In this document: positions 7,569 to 16,743 of the stretch, piece by piece
How the letters are laid out: each line of letters opens with the position of its first letter
Numbering within the stretch: the first letter of the stretch is position 1
Assembly: GCF_026151345.1 (NCBI RefSeq)
Contig: NZ_JAMQPR010000001.1
Span: 659,231 to 723,230 of the forward strand
Source: Leptospira paudalimensis
GTDB taxonomy: Bacteria > Spirochaetota > Leptospiria > Leptospirales > Leptospiraceae
Length of the DNA: 64,000 bases
Reading direction: 5' to 3'
The notes under the pieces: generated by a model
What the model was told of the DNA's origin: nothing
What the model saw: the letters and a program-made list of their open reading frames with translations, nothing else
Databases searched by the model: none
Position numbers and translations under genes: made by a program

Positions 7569-9653
7569 GTGAAACTTCATCTCCGTTGGATGGGATTCCT
7601 TTGGAGTTTGGTACTTTTGTCATGTTCTATGACAGAAGTACCTCCTACTGCTTCGAAAGGCCATCTAACGGCCGATACCTATTTATCTCAATCTCACAAA
7701 ACCATTCAACTCACAGGGGAGTGGGAATATTACCCAGGGTTATTATTTTCCCCTTCGGAACTGCCAGAACTTAAGTCCATCCGAGAACCTCATTATTTTA
7801 AGGTGCCTGGAGTTTGGACAAAGTCATTTCTCGACAAAGGATTTTTAGCGGGAGATGGGTATGCTACCTTTCAATTGGAAATGGTTCATGGTCTAAAAGG
7901 AATTCCATTGTCTATTAAGGTGCCTGAGATGGAATCCGCTTATACATTGTTTGTTGATGGTGAACGATTATCATCTAATGGATTTGTTTCTACATCTTAC
8001 CAAACGGGAATACCTGAATACAGACCACAAATAATCGACTTTATCCCGAAAGAAAATCAAACATCCTTTTTAATCCAAATTTCAAATTACCATCATAGAA
8101 AAGGTGGCCCGGCACAAGTCATCACATTGGGTAGAACCTCAGACATTCACAAACAATATGAATTTGAAATCCTTAGAGACATGTTACTCGTCGGAAGCAT
8201 CCTGTTTATGGGGTTGTATCATATTTTCCTCTATTGGAATCGCAAAAAAGATCCATTTACCTATTGGTTTGCTCTCACTTGTATCCTTGTTGCCTTACGT
8301 GTATTCATCACCGGAAACAAATACCTAGTCCAAATGTATCCAAACCTTCCTTGGGAAATTCACTTAAAACTCAGTTATTTAAGTTTTTTCTTTATCACTC
8401 CTATATTTGCAAAGTATGTTTATTTGTTATTTAAACCATATTATTCGAGAAGAGTATATGAACTCCTTAAATACTTAGGGTTTGCCTTTTGTTTCATTGT
8501 CCTTGTTACACGTTCTTCGTTTTACACATATTTAATGGTCCCTTTCCAGATATTTACATTATTTGGAGCATTATATACTGTTTTGGTTTTAACAAGAGCT
8601 ATACGAGATTCGTTACCAGGTTCTGTTATATTTCTTTTTAGTTTTTTGGTTTTTGTGGCTAGTTTTGTAAACGATATACTAGTAAACAATCTCATCATTA
8701 GTTCTCCGCTCACAATCCACTTCGGGATATTTATGATGTTTTTCGTACAATCGATTTACATAGCCCGAAATTTTTCAAAGGGATTTGTGGATGCAGAAAA
8801 CCTTGCAATTGAATTATCAGAAAAAAACCAAACACTACAAAAAGTACAAAACCAAATCACGATTTTAAATGAACGTTTAGAAACGAGAGTCAAAGACAAA
8901 ACCATCGAATTACAAAGTAAGTTGGACCAAATCACAAAGGATATGAAACTTGCAAAGTCCATTATCCAAAGTGTTACAAAAGTTCCTGATATGGAACCAT
9001 ACATCAAAGTGGACATTTTGTACAAACCAACTGCTGATGTAGGTGGGGATATTTTCTTTGTCAAAAGAATTCAAGATTTTTATTATCGATTCTTTTTGGG
9101 AGATGCAACGGGTCATGGTTTACAAGCGGCATTGTATTCGATGATGATCCAATCAGAGTTTGAAAGGGTTTCTGCTGTTGCGATGCGTCCTAACGATCTT
9201 TTGTTTTATATGAATCAACATTTTTATGATAAAAATGCTGATTTACAAATTTATTTTCCTGCACTTGTGATGGATTTTGATTTCCATCAGAGTATCCTCC
9301 GTTATGCGGGAGGTGGTGTACAAAACCAAATCATTCTAAGAAAAAATGCAGATCCCATTATATTGGAAAATACAGGTCCAATCATTGGTATTTTGGAACA
9401 CTACCGATACGGCATTTTTGAAACAAAAGTGGAGTCAGGGGATCGAATTTTTTTATTTACCGACGGTTTGTTTGAAGAATTAAACGAAGCTGATGGTATG
9501 GAAGCATGGGATGATTTATTGTCCATGATCCAAAGTACGAGTGACTTACCTTTCCAGGAAGTCATCTCGTCCATTCAAACTATGTTGTATCAGAAAATGA
9601 ATAAATCGAGTTGGAAAGATGATTCCACATTGATTTTTATTGAAATCACCTAA
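7569..9653 (+). CDS. 7TMR-DISM receptor with SpoIIE/PP2C phosphatase domain
   Basis: A 694-aa sensor phosphatase. The GTG at 7569, after GGGGA, gives a signal sequence ending in LLSC, a lipobox-like site. Next comes an extracytoplasmic 7TMR-DISMED2-like beta domain (about 30-200), a seven-helix 7TMR-DISM block (about 205-400), a coiled coil (about 410-470) and a SpoIIE phosphatase (about 475-694). Metal-site motifs are VGGDIFF, GDATGHG and FTDGLFEE, with the closing DDSTLIF. It should sense a ligand outside and dephosphorylate a cytoplasmic STAS protein. An earlier in-frame ATG at 7503 lies inside the citrate synthase gene and would spoil the signal sequence. Confidence 0.88.
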   Translation: MKLHLRWMGFLWSLVLLSCSMTEVPPTASKGHLTADTYLSQSHKTIQLTGEWEYYPGLLFSPSELPELKSIREPHYFKVPGVWTKSFLDKGFLAGDGYATFQLEMVHGLKGIPLSIKVPEMESAYTLFVDGERLSSNGFVSTSYQTGIPEYRPQIIDFIPKENQTSFLIQISNYHHRKGGPAQVITLGRTSDIHKQYEFEILRDMLLVGSILFMGLYHIFLYWNRKKDPFTYWFALTCILVALRVFITGNKYLVQMYPNLPWEIHLKLSYLSFFFITPIFAKYVYLLFKPYYSRRVYELLKYLGFAFCFIVLVTRSSFYTYLMVPFQIFTLFGALYTVLVLTRAIRDSLPGSVIFLFSFLVFVASFVNDILVNNLIISSPLTIHFGIFMMFFVQSIYIARNFSKGFVDAENLAIELSEKNQTLQKVQNQITILNERLETRVKDKTIELQSKLDQITKDMKLAKSIIQSVTKVPDMEPYIKVDILYKPTADVGGDIFFVKRIQDFYYRFFLGDATGHGLQAALYSMMIQSEFERVSAVAMRPNDLLFYMNQHFYDKNADLQIYFPALVMDFDFHQSILRYAGGGVQNQIILRKNADPIILENTGPIIGILEHYRYGIFETKVESGDRIFLFTDGLFEELNEADGMEAWDDLLSMIQSTSDLPFQEVISSIQTMLYQKMNKSSWKDDSTLIFIEIT

Positions 9654-9659
9654 TTAAAG

Positions 9660-10580
9660 TTACCAGTCTCCGGAAGAACCACCACCTGCGGAATCTCCAC
9701 CTCCACCCGACCAACTGTCACTCGAATCACTCGAAGACCAGGAATCACCACCAGATGACCAACCTCCGTAATATCCACCACCGCTGGATCCGCCACCACC
9801 TACGTTGGATGCAAATTTACGCCTGAGGTACATAACTAGGATAAATAAAACAATGGCAACTATGAGACCGAATGTACTTCCAAGGAATAGGAATAAAAAC
9901 GGTACCATCGATAGTAATCCAATGATGGTGAAGATCACACCGCCAAAAGATGGGATGAATATAGAAATTAAAGTGAAAATTCCTCCCACAATGCCAGAAG
10001 GAATTACATCAGAAGTGGTTTGCCTTCCTGAAGTTTGGACATCATCCTCACTCGGTGCATACTCCCCACGTATGGCTGCCATAATTGCATTCACACCAGC
10101 GGTAACTCCACCATCCATATCACCAGATTTAAAACTGGGACGAAGTTCATTTCGGATGATTTGTTTTGCTTGTAAGTCTGTGAGTGCACCTTCAAGTCCT
10201 CGGCCAACTGCAATCCTCATTTTGCGTTCGTTAGGTGCAATGATCAGGAGAACTCCATTGTTTTTCGATTTTTGGCCTAATTTCCATTCGTCGAAAATTT
10301 CATTGGCAACTTCTTCGATGGTTTCATCGTGAAGGCTCGGTGTTGTATAAACTGCAATTTGGTTACTTGTCTCTGCTTCAAATTGTTTTAAATTTGATTC
10401 CAATTGGTCAACAGTGGCTTGTGATAAAATGCCAGCATGGTCCATTACCCTTCTTTCCAATTTTGGAACTGGGTAACTGAAAGTAACAACTGGGAATGAA
10501 CACAACAATACAAAACTAAAAATGCGGAATCGATTCAACGTTTGGCGACTTGTGTAAAAAAAATTTGTTTTGGATTCCAT
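9660..10580 (-). CDS. TPM-domain protein with signal peptide and Gly/Ser tail (YgcG-like)
   Basis: A 306-aa member of the TPM (Psb32/YgcG) family. A signal peptide (about 15-35) is followed by a TPM domain (about 40-170) with the typical RVMDHAGILS opening, NNGVLLIIAPNERKMRI core and GxGLEGALTD. Two or three hydrophobic segments follow (about 195-255), then a low-complexity Gly/Ser/Trp tail, a hallmark of YgcG-type proteins. Some TPM proteins are reported as phosphatases or photosystem repair factors; the role here is unknown. The ATG at 10580 forms a TGATG junction with the upstream TPM gene. Position after ctaB suggests a link to respiratory complex assembly or quality control. Confidence 0.85.
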   Translation of the reverse strand: MESKTNFFYTSRQTLNRFRIFSFVLLCSFPVVTFSYPVPKLERRVMDHAGILSQATVDQLESNLKQFEAETSNQIAVYTTPSLHDETIEEVANEIFDEWKLGQKSKNNGVLLIIAPNERKMRIAVGRGLEGALTDLQAKQIIRNELRPSFKSGDMDGGVTAGVNAIMAAIRGEYAPSEDDVQTSGRQTTSDVIPSGIVGGIFTLISIFIPSFGGVIFTIIGLLSMVPFLFLFLGSTFGLIVAIVLFILVMYLRRKFASNVGGGGSSGGGYYGGWSSGGDSWSSSDSSDSWSGGGGDSAGGGSSGDW

Positions 10581-11245
10581 CACATCAAATTCCCACCATC
10601 ACGGATTTCATTGGAAATTTCGTTTTTATCATCTTTTTCGATTTTGATATTATATTTTTTTAGTAAATCGCCACAGAAGAGAATACTAGAAACAATTCCT
10701 TCTTTCTTTTTTCCAGATTTCATTCCTTCGATAATGAGTCTTACCGCTTCATTCCATTCTGATTTCGGAACAACTCTTGCGATTTCTTTATCGGGATACA
10801 CTCGTACAAAATGTTCATAAAGGGAAATATAAATGAGAATTCCAGTTCGATTTTTGGTTCGAAAAACTTCCTCATCCAAAAAAGCTTCCTTTGCCCTTAA
10901 CTCAACGAAGTATTGTTTCGAATTTTTGGGAACTAGTAGGAATCGAAGTTTAGGAAAGAATGTGAAAACGCCGAGCCCAATGATAGCTCCTACCCAAACG
11001 GAAAGAATCGCAAACATGGATTCATTTCCCCATACCAGGCCGTAAACATTTTGAGCAGTATAAAAACTAATGCCTGTTATGCCGCCAGTTAAAAAAGCAC
11101 CAAACCATGACCACTCTTTGTAGTGATGGGAGGATTCAGCAAAAAATGGAACAATTTCAGCTGAAGTTTTTGATTCTGCTTCGCCAACAGCGGATTTGAT
11201 TTCATCTAAATCTGATTTTGAGAAATAACGCGCAAGTACACTCAT
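10580..11245 (-). CDS. TPM-domain membrane protein
   Basis: A 221-aa second TPM protein with no signal peptide. It opens with the family's helix (LDEIKSAVGEAESKTSAEIVPFF) in interrupted form, has two membrane segments (about 55-110), then the second half of the domain (RAKEAFLDEEVFRTKNRTGILIYISL in part) and a charged C-terminus. The insertion of two membrane helices within the TPM fold is typical of the TIGR-type TPM_phosphatase proteins found beside YgcG. The ATG at 11245 is preferred over a TTG at 11281. It overlaps the next TPM gene by one base. Probably co-transcribed with ctaB, 45 bases upstream. Confidence 0.82.
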   Translation of the reverse strand: MSVLARYFSKSDLDEIKSAVGEAESKTSAEIVPFFAESSHHYKEWSWFGAFLTGGITGISFYTAQNVYGLVWGNESMFAILSVWVGAIIGLGVFTFFPKLRFLLVPKNSKQYFVELRAKEAFLDEEVFRTKNRTGILIYISLYEHFVRVYPDKEIARVVPKSEWNEAVRLIIEGMKSGKKKEGIVSSILFCGDLLKKYNIKIEKDDKNEISNEIRDGGNLM

Positions 11246-11290
11246 GGGCAAAAGGAAAACAGAGTTCCCTGCCCAAATCAATCAAAAAAC

Positions 11291-12145
11291 CTAAATTTTA
11301 GAATCGATTACGATGACAATGCTCACCAGAAATAAGTGTAAAATACTAAAAAAGAAAAAACGTTTTGCAAGGCCTTTGTCCATGGATTGTTTCAATCGGA
11401 AGGCAAATGTAAGGATGAGAATAGTGAGTACGATGGCAGACAATAAAAACAAATACCCCATTCGATCATCGACAAAATAAAACCCAATGACCGAAACTGA
11501 GTAGGCGATCGCATAGATAAAAATTTGATTCACTGTCTTTTGAATACCAGAAACGACAGGCATCATAGGAATGCCCGCAAATTCATAATCATCTTTTAGA
11601 AAAATGGCAAGGGCCCAAAAATGAGCAGGGGTCCACAGGAAAATCATAAGGAACATGATCCACGCTTGGATGGGCAGTGCATTTGCCATCGCTGCATATC
11701 CGATGAGTGGTCCAATACAACCTGAGATCCCACCAATTACAATATTTTGTTCTGTTCTTGGTTTTAACCAAATTGTATATAAAAACACATACAATAATAA
11801 CGCTGAAAGGGCACAAACGGCCGTTAGAAGGTTAACGAAATAAGTTAAGATCACAAAGGCGACGATCGCAACAAAAATCCCAAGTAATAATGCATTTGTG
11901 GGAGAAATTTCACCTGCAGGGATTGGTCTTTGTTTCGTTCTATACATGATCGCATCTCTTTCTCTCTCAATGTATTGATTGAGGATAAAGGAAGCAGAAC
12001 TCATTAAGTAGGTTCCAAATAAAGTAATCAGAATGGCGCTAAAACTAGGGTACCCCGTTGTTCCGAGATACATTCCCGGTAGTACTGTGGCCAGTACAAG
12101 GACTGTTACTCTCGGTTTTGTCAGTTGGTTCCACAAACGGAACAT
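11291..12145 (-). CDS. ctaB: Protoheme IX farnesyltransferase (heme O synthase)
   Basis: A 284-aa UbiA-family prenyltransferase that adds a farnesyl group to heme b, making heme O for the oxidase encoded next door. The first Asp-rich site appears as [15 protein letters not shown] with the RTxxRPIPAGE signature of CyoE/CtaB; the second region near [15 protein letters not shown] is also typical. About nine membrane helices are visible. The ATG at 12145 shares one base with the ctaA stop (TGATG), so the two are translationally coupled. Length matches the family. Confidence 0.95.
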   Translation of the reverse strand: MFRLWNQLTKPRVTVLVLATVLPGMYLGTTGYPSFSAILITLFGTYLMSSASFILNQYIERERDAIMYRTKQRPIPAGEISPTNALLLGIFVAIVAFVILTYFVNLLTAVCALSALLLYVFLYTIWLKPRTEQNIVIGGISGCIGPLIGYAAMANALPIQAWIMFLMIFLWTPAHFWALAIFLKDDYEFAGIPMMPVVSGIQKTVNQIFIYAIAYSVSVIGFYFVDDRMGYLFLLSAIVLTILILTFAFRLKQSMDKGLAKRFFFFSILHLFLVSIVIVIDSKI

Positions 12146-13026
12146 CAAAGGGCCTCTTCTTTATAGGTTCTAAAATGATAAAAAGATGCGATGAAACAAC
12201 ATAAAAAGACAAGGACTCCATTGAGTGTATGGAGGCCAGTGATCAATTTTGGCAAATGATATAATACATTCATCGCACCTAAAAAGATTTGGATCGATAC
12301 TAAATAAGACGCTAGTTTTAAGAACTGTTTCACTCTTGGGTTTTCTAACGTGAGGATACCATACGCAGATAAAGAAAGCACAAGTAATGCCGTTAGATAA
12401 CCAAATAGGCGATGTTCCATATGGAATCTGATCGTTCCTACCATTTCTGGGAACCACTCTCCATGGCATGTAGGAAAGTCTGGGCAAGCTAAACCTGCGT
12501 AATGAGAACTTACTTTTCCACCTAAAAATAATTGGTACAACACAACAATGAGTACAATCGCAAAATAGTATTTCCCACTTTTGTTTGTATCAAAGATTGA
12601 ATTTTTTGCTTCTGGAATCAACAATCGTATCGTTAGACAAGATGATAACAAAAGGACTGCATTGAGTAAGTGTAGATTAACCGTTGTTGGGTGAAGGAGC
12701 TTTGTGACGGTTAATCCACCGAGAATGACTTGTGAAATGAGAAAGAGGAGTGAGAGTACTGCAGGAATTCCTAATCGTTTTCTTGTTTCTGGATTTTTTA
12801 GAATCCATACAAACCCAATCCCAACAAGGATTCCTAAAATCCCTGAGTAATACCGATGCCCTACTTCCATAAAAATCTGGAATGTAAACTCTGGGACAAT
12901 TTTCCCATGGCATAAAGGCCAATCAGGGCATGCGAGTCCAGAATCTGTAGCCCGAACCAGGGGACCATAGAGTAAATTGAGAAGGATCATTGCGGAAAGG
13001 ATGGTGTAAAAACGTTTGAGTGTCAT
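12145..13026 (-). CDS. ctaA: Heme A synthase (COX15/CtaA)
   Basis: A 293-aa polytopic membrane protein that oxidises heme O to heme A. Two similar halves each carry a Cys-pair loop ([12 protein letters not shown] and [12 protein letters not shown]) and paired histidines ([32 protein letters not shown]), as expected for CtaA with its internal duplication. The ATG at 13026 puts the first membrane helix at the N-terminus and has GGAGG about 14 bases upstream; the frame upstream of it is not protein-like. First gene of the minus-strand ctaA-ctaB-TPM-TPM run, divergent from the oxidase subunits. Confidence 0.94.
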   Translation of the reverse strand: MTLKRFYTILSAMILLNLLYGPLVRATDSGLACPDWPLCHGKIVPEFTFQIFMEVGHRYYSGILGILVGIGFVWILKNPETRKRLGIPAVLSLLFLISQVILGGLTVTKLLHPTTVNLHLLNAVLLLSSCLTIRLLIPEAKNSIFDTNKSGKYYFAIVLIVVLYQLFLGGKVSSHYAGLACPDFPTCHGEWFPEMVGTIRFHMEHRLFGYLTALLVLSLSAYGILTLENPRVKQFLKLASYLVSIQIFLGAMNVLYHLPKLITGLHTLNGVLVFLCCFIASFYHFRTYKEEAL

Positions 13027-13103
13027 ACGTCTATCTGTTTCCTCCAGGTTTTGTGATCTGGATTTGGGGAAAATAAAATTAATCTTGCATCTTTTAAAAA
13101 TTG

Positions 13104-13133
13104 TTGGATAAAAAGAGCAGTTTTTCGTATAGA
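13104..13133 (+). promoter_or_regulatory. Possible promoter of the oxidase operon
   Basis: TTGGAT (13104-13109) and TATAGA (13128-13133) are separated by 18 bases and sit 17 bases before the ATG at 13151. The match is moderate, and a transcript starting there would have a very short leader. This lies in the 124-base region between ctaA and the oxidase operon, which must also hold the ctaA promoter. Confidence 0.35.
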
Positions 13134-13150
13134 CTATATCAGGTAAGATT

Positions 13151-13303
13151 ATGCAAAACAAAGACCTTTACAACAAGGGTGGCTATTGGACTTTCCTTGT
13201 CACACTCGTACTCAACATTCTATTCTTCGTGTACATTTCCTTCATTCATCCGGGAACGCCGGAGAACCCAGGAATGTCGAACCCTAGCTCTCAATCCAAA
13301 TAG
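13151..13303 (+). CDS. Small single-span membrane protein, 50 aa
   Basis: A short frame from ATG 13151 to TAG 13303, with AGGTAAG just before the start. The product begins MQNKDLYNKGGYW, has one clear membrane helix (about 14-33) and ends in a Pro/Asn/Ser-rich tail of about 17 residues. I do not recognise it. It lies 17 bases before sco1 in the same direction and is the first gene of the oxidase run, so a small accessory or assembly subunit of the oxidase is the natural guess. Such subunits are often missed because of their size. Confidence 0.6.
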   Translation: MQNKDLYNKGGYWTFLVTLVLNILFFVYISFIHPGTPENPGMSNPSSQSK

Positions 13304-13320
13304 GGTAACAACCAAATTAC

Positions 13321-14157
13321 GTGAACATCCGTCTTCTCATTTGTATCTGTATTCTCGTTTCCTTTGGGTCTGTGTCTGCTTATGACCCTCACTCAAACTT
13401 AACAAGGGAAAACAAACTCCCTAAAGAATTAGAAAACATTGGATTTTCGGATGTCACGGGCAAAACCCTCAAGCTAGACATTCCCTTTCGTGATGAACAA
13501 GGAAAAGAAGTTCTTTTTTCCGATTTTCTCTCACAAGGGAAACCTGTCCTTCTCTCTCCTGTTTACTTCAAATGCCCAACTTTATGTAATTTCCACCTCA
13601 ATGGTGTGTTCAAAAGTTTAAAGGACCTTGATTGGACTTTGGGAAAAGAATACCAATACATTGCGGTATCCATTGACCCGAAGGAAAATGAAGCTGTATC
13701 CTTTCCAAAAAAAGGTGCTTATTTGAAGGATTACGATAGGGTAGGAGCAGAAACGGGTCTCCACTTACTCACGGGCACACAGGAATCCATTGATGCACTC
13801 ACAAAACAATTGGATTTCCGATACGCGTGGGACGCAGAAGCAAAACAATACATTCATGCCAGTGGTGTCTATGTTTTGACTCCTGATGGGAGAGTGTCTC
13901 GTATCTTCCAAGGCATCCAACTCGAACCTAGGGATTTAAAATTTGCCTTCGTTGAGGCATCTTCAGGTAAGATTGGGAGTTTTGTAGATAAGTTTGCTTT
14001 ATTTTGCTTTCAATTTGATCCTAGAAAAAATAAATATACGATATACGCATACAGGATGATGCAATTCGGGGGGGCGGTCACCTTACTCCTTCTCGGTGCG
14101 TTTTTATACATAAACTGGCGAAAAATAACAAATAACAACCGTCAAGGAGTCACATAG
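13321..14157 (+). CDS. SCO1/SenC copper chaperone for cytochrome oxidase
   Basis: A 278-aa SCO-family thioredoxin-fold protein that helps build the CuA centre of subunit II. It has a signal peptide (about 1-20), the copper-binding CPTLC at 85-89 and the partner His179 (YIHASG). VSIDPKE and LTPDGRVSRIF are family signatures. Unlike many SCO proteins, the membrane helix is at the C-terminus (about 245-265). The start is a GTG. The gene stops directly before ctaC. Confidence 0.92.
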   Translation: MNIRLLICICILVSFGSVSAYDPHSNLTRENKLPKELENIGFSDVTGKTLKLDIPFRDEQGKEVLFSDFLSQGKPVLLSPVYFKCPTLCNFHLNGVFKSLKDLDWTLGKEYQYIAVSIDPKENEAVSFPKKGAYLKDYDRVGAETGLHLLTGTQESIDALTKQLDFRYAWDAEAKQYIHASGVYVLTPDGRVSRIFQGIQLEPRDLKFAFVEASSGKIGSFVDKFALFCFQFDPRKNKYTIYAYRMMQFGGAVTLLLLGAFLYINWRKITNNNRQGVT

Positions 14158-15120
14158 ATGTCTTGGAGCAGTCTCATTCCAGCGACCTCGTTCATGCCTA
14201 TCCAGGCCACTGAAATCGCAAAAGAAGTCGATCTTCTCTATGCGTTTCTGATCATTGCAAGCCTTGTTTCGTTTGTCATCTTGATTGGTGGAATGACATG
14301 GTTCCTCATCAAGTTCAAACGTACAAGCTTAGACCAGAAATCAGCATACATTACTCACAATAATTTTGCAGAGTTTCTTTGGTCTTTTATCCCTCTCGTC
14401 ATCATGATGGGAATTTTCTACTGGGGGATGGTGATTTTCGAAAAATTGAGAACCCCACCAGAAGACATTGCGGCCGAGATTCATGTGACTGCAGAGCAGT
14501 GGGCATGGACTTACCGTTATGCTAATGGAAAAGAGTTCTATAGCTCTGGAAACGATCCAATGATTGTGCCAGCTGGCAAAGCAACCAAACTCATCCTCAC
14601 TTCAAAAGATGTGATCCATAGTTTTTATGTTCCAGCATTCCGAACCAAACAAGATGCGGTTCCAGGAAAACTCACACAACTATGGTTTGAGCCAAAACAA
14701 CCAGGGGAATACATCGTATTCTGCACAGAGTACTGTGGAACCAAACACTCTGGAATGATGATCAAAATCAAAGCCATTCCTTCTGAAGAATATGCTGCAT
14801 GGTACCACGCTGAGAAAAAAGGCGCTGACACTCCTGCTGATCTCGGTAAGGTTTTGTTTGCACAAAAAGCTTGTGCTTCTTGCCATTCACTTGACGGATC
14901 AAGAATTGTCGGACCAACGATGAAAGGTCTTTTTGGATCCAACAGAAAGTTTGCTGATGGAAGCCAAACTAAGGCTGATGAAAATTACCTTCGTGAATCC
15001 ATCCTTGTATCGTCTGCAAAGATTGTAGAAGGGTATCCACCTGCGATGCCGGTATTCCAAGGCCAATTGTCTGATGAAGACGTTGCCAACTTAATTGAAT
15101 ATATCAAATCCATTAAATAA
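14158..15120 (+). CDS. ctaC: Cytochrome c oxidase subunit II with fused cytochrome c
   Basis: A 320-aa subunit II of a caa3-type oxidase. Two membrane helices (about 25-50 and 70-95) lead to the CuA cupredoxin domain with AEQWAWTY, the first His in VIHSFYVP, and CTEYCGTKHSGM for the CuA ligands. A cytochrome c domain is fused at the C-terminus: CASCH at 239-243, with a Met in PPAMPVF as the probable axial ligand. It accepts electrons and passes them to subunit I. AAGGAG lies before the ATG, overlapping the end of sco1, and ctaD follows after 9 bases. Confidence 0.96.
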   Translation: MSWSSLIPATSFMPIQATEIAKEVDLLYAFLIIASLVSFVILIGGMTWFLIKFKRTSLDQKSAYITHNNFAEFLWSFIPLVIMMGIFYWGMVIFEKLRTPPEDIAAEIHVTAEQWAWTYRYANGKEFYSSGNDPMIVPAGKATKLILTSKDVIHSFYVPAFRTKQDAVPGKLTQLWFEPKQPGEYIVFCTEYCGTKHSGMMIKIKAIPSEEYAAWYHAEKKGADTPADLGKVLFAQKACASCHSLDGSRIVGPTMKGLFGSNRKFADGSQTKADENYLRESILVSSAKIVEGYPPAMPVFQGQLSDEDVANLIEYIKSIK

Positions 15121-15129
15121 GGAAGAGAG

Positions 15130-16743
15130 ATGAGTTCAGCACATACAAAAACCGAACATGGTCACACTGACCATAATTACCTGAACCACGGATCTGGAAT
15201 CTGGTCTTGGATGACCACTCTAGACCACAAACGCATTGGACTGATGTACTTTGCAACGGTTGCTACCCTTTTCTTAATTGGTGGTTTCTTTGCATTGGGA
15301 ATTCGTCTGCACTTAGCGAAGTTTGGTGCAGAACCATTATTGTCTCCAGATACTTATAACAAGTTTATGACCTTCCATGGTGCCATTATGGTATTTATGG
15401 TGATCATTCCTGGAATTCCTGCTTTCCTTGGAAACTTTGTCCTACCGATCCAATTGGGTGCTAAAGACGTTGCTTTCCCTAGGCTCAACCTTGCATCCTA
15501 CTACATTTTCATTGCAGGAGCGGCACTTGCAGCTTCTTCCATGATCTTCAACCAAGTGGATACAGGATGGACATTTTACACTCCTTACTCGACTGCAAAA
15601 ACATCAAATGGTGTGATTTTGTTAGTGATGGGAGCGTTTACTATGGGATTTTCTTCCATCTTAACGGGATTAAACTTCATTGTAACCACTCATAAACTCC
15701 GAGCACCTGGAATGACCATGGACCGAATCCCACTCATGATTTGGGCATTGTATTCCACTTCCATCATCCAAATCTTGGCAACTCCAATCCTTGCAATCAC
15801 TCTTCTCCTCATAGGAGCTGAGAAAACTCTTGGAGTGGGAATTTTTGATCCAGATCTTGGTGGAGACCCAGTTCTTTTCCAACACTTCTTCTGGTTCTAC
15901 TCCCACCCAGCTGTGTACATTATGATCTTACCTGCGATGGGTGTGATTTCTGAACTCATCACTGCGTTCTCTAAAAAAACAATTTTTGGTTACCGAGCGA
16001 TTGCGTATTCATCAGTAGCAATTGCAGCGGTATCTTTCCTTGTTTGGGGACACCACATGTTTGTGTCTGGTCAGTCAACTCTTGCTGGTATTGTCTTCTC
16101 CATCATCACTATGTTTGTTGGGGTTCCAACAGCCATCAAACTCTTCAACTGGATTTCTACAATGTATCGCGGAACAGTGACTTTCGAAGCGCCAATGCTC
16201 TTCGCTCTTGGTTTTATGTTCCTCTTTACGATTGGTGGATTGACAGGAGTTTTCCTTGCTTCCACAGGTATGGACGTTCACTTCCATGACACATATTTTG
16301 TTGTAGCTCACTTCCACTATGTAATGGTAGGGGGAACGCTTATGGCACTTATGGGCGGTATCTATTACTGGTTCCCTAAAATGTTTGGAAGGATGACTTC
16401 TGACCTTGGTGGACGAATCTCTTGGGTTCTCATCTTCACTGGATTTAACGTAACTTTTTTCCCACAATTCGTACTCGGAGCGATGGGAATGCCAAGACGT
16501 TATTTTGACTACCTCCCTGAATACACAAACCTGAACCAAATCTCCACTGTGGGATCTTGGCTCATTGGTCTCGGATTTTTGGTAGGACTCATCACCATCA
16601 TTCATGGAATCTTCAAAGGGGAAAAAGCGTCTGATAACCCTTGGGGTGCAAAAACACTCGAATGGCAAACGTCTTCTCCTCCTCCACACGAAAACTTTAC
16701 TACAACTCCAACAGTAACTGCAGGGCCATATGACTTCCGTTAG
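15130..16743 (+). CDS. ctaD: Cytochrome c oxidase subunit I
   Basis: A 537-aa heme-copper oxidase subunit I with twelve expected membrane helices. It carries the heme a ligand region (TFHGAIMVF), the CuB ligands (FWFYSHPAVY and WGHHMFVSG) and DVHFHDTYFVVAHFHYVM with the heme a and a3 ligands. The N-terminal His-rich stretch (HTKTEHGHTDHNY) is unusual but not far from other family members. GGAAGAGAG precedes the ATG. It overlaps subunit III by 14 bases. Confidence 0.97.
   Translation: MSSAHTKTEHGHTDHNYLNHGSGIWSWMTTLDHKRIGLMYFATVATLFLIGGFFALGIRLHLAKFGAEPLLSPDTYNKFMTFHGAIMVFMVIIPGIPAFLGNFVLPIQLGAKDVAFPRLNLASYYIFIAGAALAASSMIFNQVDTGWTFYTPYSTAKTSNGVILLVMGAFTMGFSSILTGLNFIVTTHKLRAPGMTMDRIPLMIWALYSTSIIQILATPILAITLLLIGAEKTLGVGIFDPDLGGDPVLFQHFFWFYSHPAVYIMILPAMGVISELITAFSKKTIFGYRAIAYSSVAIAAVSFLVWGHHMFVSGQSTLAGIVFSIITMFVGVPTAIKLFNWISTMYRGTVTFEAPMLFALGFMFLFTIGGLTGVFLASTGMDVHFHDTYFVVAHFHYVMVGGTLMALMGGIYYWFPKMFGRMTSDLGGRISWVLIFTGFNVTFFPQFVLGAMGMPRRYFDYLPEYTNLNQISTVGSWLIGLGFLVGLITIIHGIFKGEKASDNPWGAKTLEWQTSSPPPHENFTTTPTVTAGPYDFR

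Noticed and set aside
9805..10332. 175-aa open frame on the plus strand
   Set aside because: Mirror of the TPM gene on the minus strand, which has clear family motifs; this frame has none.
9660..11245. The two TPM genes as one frameshifted gene
   Set aside because: Each has its own full TPM domain, the second has its own signal peptide, and the TGATG junction is a normal coupled start.
16075..16689. 204-aa open frame on the minus strand
   Set aside because: It is antisense to the strongly conserved ctaD, and its translation is low-complexity and rich in Arg, Ser and His with no ribosome site.
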